From positions 15,685 through 79,684 of the forward strand of contig NZ_JBHFNQ010000146.1 in NCBI RefSeq assembly GCF_041929345.1: 64,000 bases of DNA. Direction: 5' to 3'. Within the stretch, counting starts at the first letter, position 1. Every line of letters begins with the position of its first letter. Shown piece after piece: positions 59,905-64,000 of the stretch. The DNA is from Floridanema aerugineum. Lineage in GTDB: Bacteria; Cyanobacteriota; Cyanobacteriia; Cyanobacteriales; Aerosakkonemataceae. The position numbers were made by a program, and so were the translations under genes. Under the pieces are notes generated by a model. That model did not search any database. It was given only the letters and a program-made list of their open reading frames with translations, and was not told the origin of the DNA.

Positions 59905-59982
59905 AGATTTCTAAATTCTTTACATATATAGACGGGCTTAAACTATATAATAAAGCGGAGTTTCTGGACTCATTTTAACAAT

Positions 59983-60078
59983 TTAACCTGCTAGTAATTC
60001 TCCAGATCGATCGCACAAAATCCCCGCCTCAATCATCCGGTGATAATCATTTACAGACCATTTAGCTAACGTTTTCAT
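59983..60078 (-). pseudogene. N-terminal stub of a Uma2-family nuclease-like gene
   Basis: The 31-residue frame reads MKTLAKWSVNDYHRMIEAGI then LCDRSGELLAG and a stop. It matches the opening of Uma2 (PD-(D/E)XK-like) proteins, which continue for about 160 residues more. The catalytic part is gone. It is too short for a functional protein. Confidence 0.7.
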
Positions 60079-60126
60079 TGCCAAACTACTGCTACCTCTA
60101 ACACACCTAATTAAATCTTATCTTTC

Positions 60127-60172
60127 CCAATCCCCAGTCCCCAATCCCCAATCCCTAGTCCCCAATTGTTGC
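60127..60172. repeat. CCCCAATCCC / CCCCAGTCCC tract
   Basis: Five units of CCCAATCCCCAGTCCCC type in tandem (inverse of the tract at 16226-16257). It lies just before the start of the next gene. Confidence 0.7.
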
Positions 60173-60212
60173 AAAAATGTTACAATGCAGGCCAAGTTAT
60201 CCGGGATCGCAC

Positions 60213-60458
60213 ATGAACTTTCAGGACGTTTTAAACCAAGCATTGCAGCTTTCCACCCTAGACAAGGTGCGTTTAATTCAGCAAATGGCGACAAGCATTG
60301 AACGCGAAGTCGGAAATAATCAATCTAACGCCCCGCAACCACCCGCTTGGAACCAATCACAGCCACCCGCTTGGACACCCCCTTCCGAAGGACAAAGGCT
60401 TTCCAGTCAAGAGATTGACCAAGCACGTTGGGAAGATTGGGCAAATTTCCCAGATTAA
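60213..60458 (+). CDS. Small protein of unknown function, antitoxin-like opening
   Basis: From the ATG at 60213 the protein has 81 residues; an in-frame ATG at 60177 would add 12 less typical residues. It opens MNFQDVLNQALQLSTLDKVR, a helix pattern shared with addiction-module antitoxins (LSxxDKxRLxxxM), then has proline- and tryptophan-rich repeats (PPAWNQSQPPAWTPP). No toxin partner follows. Function unknown. Confidence 0.65.
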   Translation: MNFQDVLNQALQLSTLDKVRLIQQMATSIEREVGNNQSNAPQPPAWNQSQPPAWTPPSEGQRLSSQEIDQARWEDWANFPD

Positions 60459-60465
60459 ACCCTAA

Positions 60466-61353
60466 TTAGCTCCCAAAAGGCCAAAACTTCCAGTTAAATC
60501 CATTTCTCGGTATCCCACGAGATTTTTGGATAAACTGTTCTTTAGCCCACCCGAAATCTAAATTTTGCTGATGTGCTTCCCACAATAAACTAGCTGCTAA
60601 TTGCAACAACAAAGGATGATTACCACCCCATTGTCTAGCAAGGCGTTGTTCTTCCCAAGTTAAAGCAGCTTCACCACCCAAAGTTACAGGTAAACTTACC
60701 AACTCCTTAGCTTCTTCTTCAGTTAAGTCTCCCAACTTAATTACATCACCCAAATTGAAAAAGTTAGAAGTTAACTTGTAGCGATGTTGGTAATATTTTA
60801 ATTGTCTGTGGGAAGCGATCGCCAACATTAAAATATTGCTATTCAGCAAAAAAGACAAATTATCAAAAAAAGCATCATTAAATTCTTTCGGATGATGGAA
60901 CAAAGCTTCAAATTCATCTAAGCAAAGCACAGGTAAAACTCCCTGTCTTTTCCACTCTCCCAACACCACCGAAAAAGTGTGGCGTTCAAAGTTTTTTACA
61001 TGGAAAGGTTTAGTTAAAACTTTTTGCGATCGCACCTTCGGCAAATTATACAACTCTCTAGCGATCGTCAAATAAAACCCCTCTTCCTGATGAAACAGCG
61101 GACTCGACAAATTAAAATAAGCCACTACATAGCGTTGCGGATTTTGAACCCTTTGTTCGTAAGTCTGAAAAAAGTGATACAACAGCGAAGATCTACCAAT
61201 TCGACCTTTTCCCACCACATTAACACTAACAGGCGGCGAACCAGTCATCCTCGTCGTAATTGCATCCAGTTCCGCTTTACGTCCGACAAAAAACTTCGGA
61301 TCGGAAATCATCGATCCGGCATAAAATGGATTAGAAGGCGATCCTAAAGTCAT
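60466..61353 (-). CDS. AAA/STAND-type ATPase-like protein with altered Walker A
   Basis: From the ATG at 61353 (MTLGSPSNPFYAGSMISDPK) the protein has 295 residues. It opens with FFVGRKAELD, then VNVVGKGRIGRSSLLYHF: the Walker A position after G53 is Arg54, not Lys. Walker B is VLPVLCLDEFEALF and a sensor-like LAIASHRQL follows. Relatives in cyanobacteria have GKSS here and often carry extra sensor or effector domains, absent in this copy. The Lys to Arg change may weaken ATP hydrolysis. Confidence 0.8.
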   Translation of the reverse strand: MTLGSPSNPFYAGSMISDPKFFVGRKAELDAITTRMTGSPPVSVNVVGKGRIGRSSLLYHFFQTYEQRVQNPQRYVVAYFNLSSPLFHQEEGFYLTIARELYNLPKVRSQKVLTKPFHVKNFERHTFSVVLGEWKRQGVLPVLCLDEFEALFHHPKEFNDAFFDNLSFLLNSNILMLAIASHRQLKYYQHRYKLTSNFFNLGDVIKLGDLTEEEAKELVSLPVTLGGEAALTWEEQRLARQWGGNHPLLLQLAASLLWEAHQQNLDFGWAKEQFIQKSRGIPRNGFNWKFWPFGS

Positions 61354-61419
61354 ATTATCTCTAATGTGGAAGATCGCAGCAGTACAAGAACAGAAAGTTA
61401 CCAACCAACTAGCATTACA

Positions 61420-62628
61420 CTACTTCAATAATTTTGTCAGCACTTCTGCTAAAAATTCATAATCTTCAGTTTGGTTATAAATCTGCGCCGAAACTCTTAA
61501 TAACTGTTTAGGATACCCAGGCCAATAAATCACAGGTACCTCAATTTTAAACCTTTCCCATAACATATCCTGAATCGGAGGTATAGTTCTCGTCTTCTCA
61601 AACTCACTAACATCATCCGGTAAACACACCACCGCCAACGCCCCAATCATCTCCTCTGGACAAGATGGCGCAACACCTAAAACTTCACACAGTAACTCTC
61701 TAGCTTGTAACACAAGCGATCGATTTCTCGCCCTTAATTCCGACCATCCTCCTGGTAACAAAGAACCCATAAACTTAATCGCTTCAGGTACACACAAAAA
61801 AGCACTTGGGTCATCTGTTCCCATCCAATCAAACTCTAACTGAAATCGTGACTTATCAACACGAGGAGAATTAGCCCCGTGACTAATAGTCATCGGACGA
61901 ATTAAAAACTGTCGATCTCGCCTCACATACAAAAAAGCCGCACCTTTAGGCGCACACAACCACTTATGACAATTCCCCGTATAATAAGTTGCCCCTATTT
62001 CCCGCAAATTTAAAGATACCATTCCCGGCGCATGAGCACCATCCACCAAAGTATCAATTCCCCTGTCTTTTAACTCTTTAACTAACTGCTGAATCGGAAA
62101 AATTAAACCCGTCTGACTCGTAATATGATCTAAAAGTGCCAGCCTTGTTTGCGGTGAAACACATTCCATCACCGCCTCAACTACCTGTTCTGGCGCATCA
62201 ATGGGAAAAGGAACTTCTGCAACTACTACCTTCGCCCCCGTCTTTTCGGCGACAAAGTTCAAAACATTCCGACAAGCATTATATTCTTGGCTAGTCGTCA
62301 GTAACTCATCTCCCGGACGAAAAGACAAAGAACGTAAAACTGCATTTATCCCAGTCGTCGCATTCGGAACAAACACCAAATCTGAAGCATCTGCACCCAC
62401 AAACTCACCTAACTGATTTTTGGCTGCATCTAATAACGCTTCAAACTCGCGATAAAATTTTAACGGTTGCCGTTCTAACTGTTGGCGAAACCGCTGTTGC
62501 GCTTCTAACACAGGTATTGGACAAGCGCCAAAAGAACCATGATTTAAAAAAGTTACATCTGGTTCTATTAACCAAAACTTAGCAAAGTCAGAAGTTGAAA
62601 GTTTAAAGCCAGAAACTCGATCTTTCAT
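61420..62628 (-). CDS. Class V aminotransferase (isopenicillin N epimerase-like)
   Basis: The 402-residue pyridoxal-phosphate enzyme has FLNHGSFGACPIPVLEAQ at the start, VFVPNATTGINAVLRSL (cofactor phosphate), LVDGAHAPGMVSLNL (the aspartate that binds the ring nitrogen) and YTGNCHKWLCAPKGAAFLYV with the Schiff-base lysine. Members act as epimerases, cysteine desulfurases or lyases; the substrate cannot be fixed from sequence. It is monocistronic. Confidence 0.92.
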   Translation of the reverse strand: MKDRVSGFKLSTSDFAKFWLIEPDVTFLNHGSFGACPIPVLEAQQRFRQQLERQPLKFYREFEALLDAAKNQLGEFVGADASDLVFVPNATTGINAVLRSLSFRPGDELLTTSQEYNACRNVLNFVAEKTGAKVVVAEVPFPIDAPEQVVEAVMECVSPQTRLALLDHITSQTGLIFPIQQLVKELKDRGIDTLVDGAHAPGMVSLNLREIGATYYTGNCHKWLCAPKGAAFLYVRRDRQFLIRPMTISHGANSPRVDKSRFQLEFDWMGTDDPSAFLCVPEAIKFMGSLLPGGWSELRARNRSLVLQARELLCEVLGVAPSCPEEMIGALAVVCLPDDVSEFEKTRTIPPIQDMLWERFKIEVPVIYWPGYPKQLLRVSAQIYNQTEDYEFLAEVLTKLLK

Positions 62629-62646
62629 ACTTCATCCTTTGGAAAA

Positions 62647-62991
62647 CTCCCCGGGTAGGATTCGAACCTACGACCAATCGGTTACACTTATCCCTACGTT
62701 TCCGTTGGGGGTGGACTATCTCATCATCCGCTTGGGATGTCGGGCGCTTTCGGACTTATTGGTTAGGCTCCTCATCCGTAGTCTCTGCTCCTTTCTGGCT
62801 ACCTGTGAAAATCACTGCCTTTCGCCAGACTTGGATCAGGGTTGCCGCCACCCGAAGTGCTGCGGTTTCCTTGAATTCACCCGATTTTCCACTATCCGTC
62901 GCCGGATAGCGCTGCTAGGAAATGCAAGTAAATTTGCTATACTTACATCTGCTCCTTACAGCCGACCGCTCTACCACTGAGCTACCGAGGA
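62647..62991 (-). tRNA. tRNA-Asn(GUU), interrupted by a group I intron
   Basis: Exon 1 is 62958-62991 (TCCTCGGTAGCTCAGTGG.. to GGCTGT) and exon 2 is 62647-62684 (TAACCGATTGG.. to CCGGGGAG). Joined, they give a 72-nt cloverleaf with a 7-pair acceptor stem, D arm, anticodon loop CTGTTAA with anticodon GUU, and a TTCGAAT T-loop. CCA is not encoded. The intron lies between anticodon positions 35 and 36. Confidence 0.9.
62685..62957 (-). ncRNA. Group I intron in tRNA-Asn
   Basis: The 273-nt insertion starts after the U of exon CTGU and ends in G, as group I introns do. CUGU can pair with an internal GCAG (P1). The core shows GAGACTAC (62778-62785 on the plus strand) and ATAGTCC (62713-62719), the P7 region of bacterial tRNA introns. 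No open frame for a homing endonuclease fits, so it is ORF-less and probably self-splicing. Confidence 0.85.
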
Positions 62992-63089
62992 ATGTTTGCT
63001 TGTTTTGCTCTTTCGAGCCACGATTAATAATAATAGCCGAATCGACAGGGGTTGTCAAGCACTTTTTCTAAATTTCTAAAAATCGTTGC

Positions 63090-63638
63090 TTACTTTAGCC
63101 CGTAACGCATTTGGGCGAGGCGCTTTTGAGCTTCTGGATCTAGGGAACTGAACAGGAAACGGCTAGGCGATCGATTTTTAGATTTCTGTTTCCGACGCAC
63201 CCGATGATTAGTAAATTCTACTTCTTGCACTAGCTTGTGTGCGGACATCCATTCTGCGCCGTAACCGATAATAGTTAGTTGCTGTGCTCTGTCTGACGTT
63301 GCTACAATCAACCTTCGTTGAAATTTCTGCAACTCATGGCGCAGGGTAGCACAAGCTTTTTCGATATATGTGTCTGCTGTTTGCCCAAAATCTGTGAAAT
63401 GAACAGATAAATTTTCGGTAATTGCTTCTGCATTCCCTGGTGTTGCGCGATAATGGGCATCAAATACGATCTGAGTGTGATAGCCTTCATAGGCTGTGTA
63501 GTTAATTAGGAGTTCAATTAACTCTTCACGGGCGGCCTCTAATCCTTTGCGATCGCGCAAAGTAAGCAACTTTTGCCAAGATCCTATGATATTGTAGCCG
63601 TCCACTAGCAAAAATGCTGACGGCGAAGGTGGTGTCAT
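63090..63638 (-). CDS. NYN-domain (YacP/Rae1-like) ribonuclease
   Basis: The 182-residue protein opens FLLVDGYNIIGSWQKL, the NYN/PIN-like motif with the first Asp, then ARE(E)L and QIVFDAHYRATPG, with SDRAQQL near residue 118. YacP/Rae1 proteins cleave mRNA in the ribosome A site in Bacillus. The C-terminus is basic (RVRRKQKSKNRSPSRF) and may bind RNA. It is monocistronic. Confidence 0.9.
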   Translation of the reverse strand: MTPPSPSAFLLVDGYNIIGSWQKLLTLRDRKGLEAAREELIELLINYTAYEGYHTQIVFDAHYRATPGNAEAITENLSVHFTDFGQTADTYIEKACATLRHELQKFQRRLIVATSDRAQQLTIIGYGAEWMSAHKLVQEVEFTNHRVRRKQKSKNRSPSRFLFSSLDPEAQKRLAQMRYGLK

Positions 63639-63685
63639 TTTTCAATGCAAAATTTTTCTAAACTTAATATATCTGATAGTAATTC

Positions 63686-63729
63686 TTGACACTCTCACCG
63701 TCAAGCTGGCGCTGTGATGGGAGATTCTT
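63686..63729 (-). repeat. Right end of a TnpB insertion sequence
   Basis: On the minus strand the sequence ends GGTGAGAGTGTCAA, preceded by an imperfect stem TCTCCCATCA with TGACGGTGAGA. This is the right-end pattern of IS605/IS1341-type elements (.. GTGTCAA). Confidence 0.6.
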
Positions 63730-63864
63730 CCTTCAACGAGCGATCTTGCTTAAGTACTGTTTCCAGGTTTAAGTAGAGGATTGTCTCTCCAGAAGCGTTA
63801 ATTTCGGTATGCCCTACCGTATTTGAGATGTAACCAAGTATTTGTAGTGCCTTAATCAGAATGA
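63701..63864 (-). pseudogene. C-terminal part of tnpB, 3' exon after a group II intron
   Basis: On the minus strand the frame reads IILIKALQILGYISNTVGHT, then EINASGETILYLN, then SLKEESPITAPA and stop at 63701. This is the tail of TnpB proteins (VGHTE.NASGE..EESP). It begins where the group II intron ends, so the intron interrupts the gene. The upstream exon and catalytic parts are outside the window or lost. Confidence 0.6.
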
Positions 63865-64000
63865 TTAAAGTCAACGACTCTCTCACGAGAGCCGTTGCTC
63901 TCCAAAACCGTACTTGATACTTTTCGCATCATACGGCTCCTCAGTGAAATAGTGTTTGTCACACAAACGTCATTACCAGCATATCGTTAACCCATTTAAT
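63865..64000 (-). mobile_element. 3' end of a group II intron (domains V and VI)
   Basis: Domain V is seen at 63904-63939 on the minus strand: GAGCCGTATGATGCGAAAAG then TATCAAGTACGGTTTT, with the AGC triad, a GAAA loop and a two-base bulge. Domain VI follows as CAACGGCTCTC/GAGAGAGTCGTTG at 63872-63897, with the likely 3' end near GACTTTAAT at about 63865. The intron continues off the right edge; whether it carries a reverse transcriptase gene cannot be seen. Confidence 0.75.

Noticed and set aside
62639..62980. 113-codon plus-strand frame over the tRNA-Asn region
   Set aside because: It lies on the opposite strand of a clear split tRNA; its content (e.g. the anti-sense of TTCGAAT) explains the frame and no homology is seen.
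63701..63886. 61-codon frame as an independent small gene
   Set aside because: Its ATG lies inside domain VI of the group II intron; the frame is better read as a tnpB 3' exon.

Overview
The window comes from a cyanobacterium, most likely a filamentous one with a repeat-rich genome. The evidence is photosystem II genes (psbN, psbH, psbI), a cyanobacterial DUF3769 outer-membrane protein, ferredoxin-dependent sulfite reductase, many lineage-specific DUFs (DUF1830, DUF4079, DUF6761), frequent GCGATCGC (HIP1) sites, and dense families of short intergenic repeats. A start at the left edge and a group II intron at the right edge are cut by the window.

Layout. 1-8 kb: psbN/psbH, a tatA-pth pair, rpsU, an unknown 439-aa protein and a murF-acetyltransferase-anion transporter string. 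8-18 kb: a large GH38 alpha-mannosidase, DUF3769 with psbI, a NADAR protein and rsmE. 19-26 kb: an intact TnpB insertion sequence, a sulfite reductase that ends in a ribbon-helix-helix-like domain, a pentapeptide-repeat protein and ilvD. 26.7-40 kb: a purine and nucleoside breakdown cluster (MobA-like cytidylyltransferase, fused xanthine dehydrogenase, FAD subunit, hydroxyisourate hydrolase, urate hydroxylase, allantoate-hydrolase-like enzyme, nucleoside hydrolase, deoxyribosyltransferase, ribokinase). A small conflict/defence insert interrupts it (restriction-endonuclease-like fragment, DUF4926/DUF6883, HEPN plus DUF262). 40-53 kb: pyruvate kinase, PAP2 phosphatase, an OmpR-type regulator, a papain-fold toxin with a possible immunity protein, several cyanobacterial unknowns, a radical SAM protein and a DICT-domain regulator with a pentapeptide protein.

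53-61.4 kb is an accessory island of toxin-antitoxin and conflict genes, many of them broken: AF2212-like antitoxin with truncated PIN, Rpn/DUF4351 nuclease-like protein, ParDE, an unknown plus HEPN pair, a VMAP-type HTH protein divergent from a four-gene membrane/QYNAxGxIN operon, one decayed and one intact DUF433-DUF5615 pair, UPF0175, a Uma2 stub, and an AAA protein whose Walker A lysine is arginine. 61.4-64 kb: a class V aminotransferase, a tRNA-Asn(GUU) gene split by a group I intron, an NYN-domain protein, and a tnpB remnant interrupted by the 3' end of a group II intron.

Three separate TnpB traces (one intact, two remnants) and several repeat families that invade gene ends show how strongly mobile DNA has shaped the window. 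The strongest candidates for undescribed biology are the VMAP-HTH/QYNAxGxIN locus (56.1-58.2 kb), the DUF262-HEPN module, the sulfite reductase-RHH fusion and the tRNA-Asn intron.
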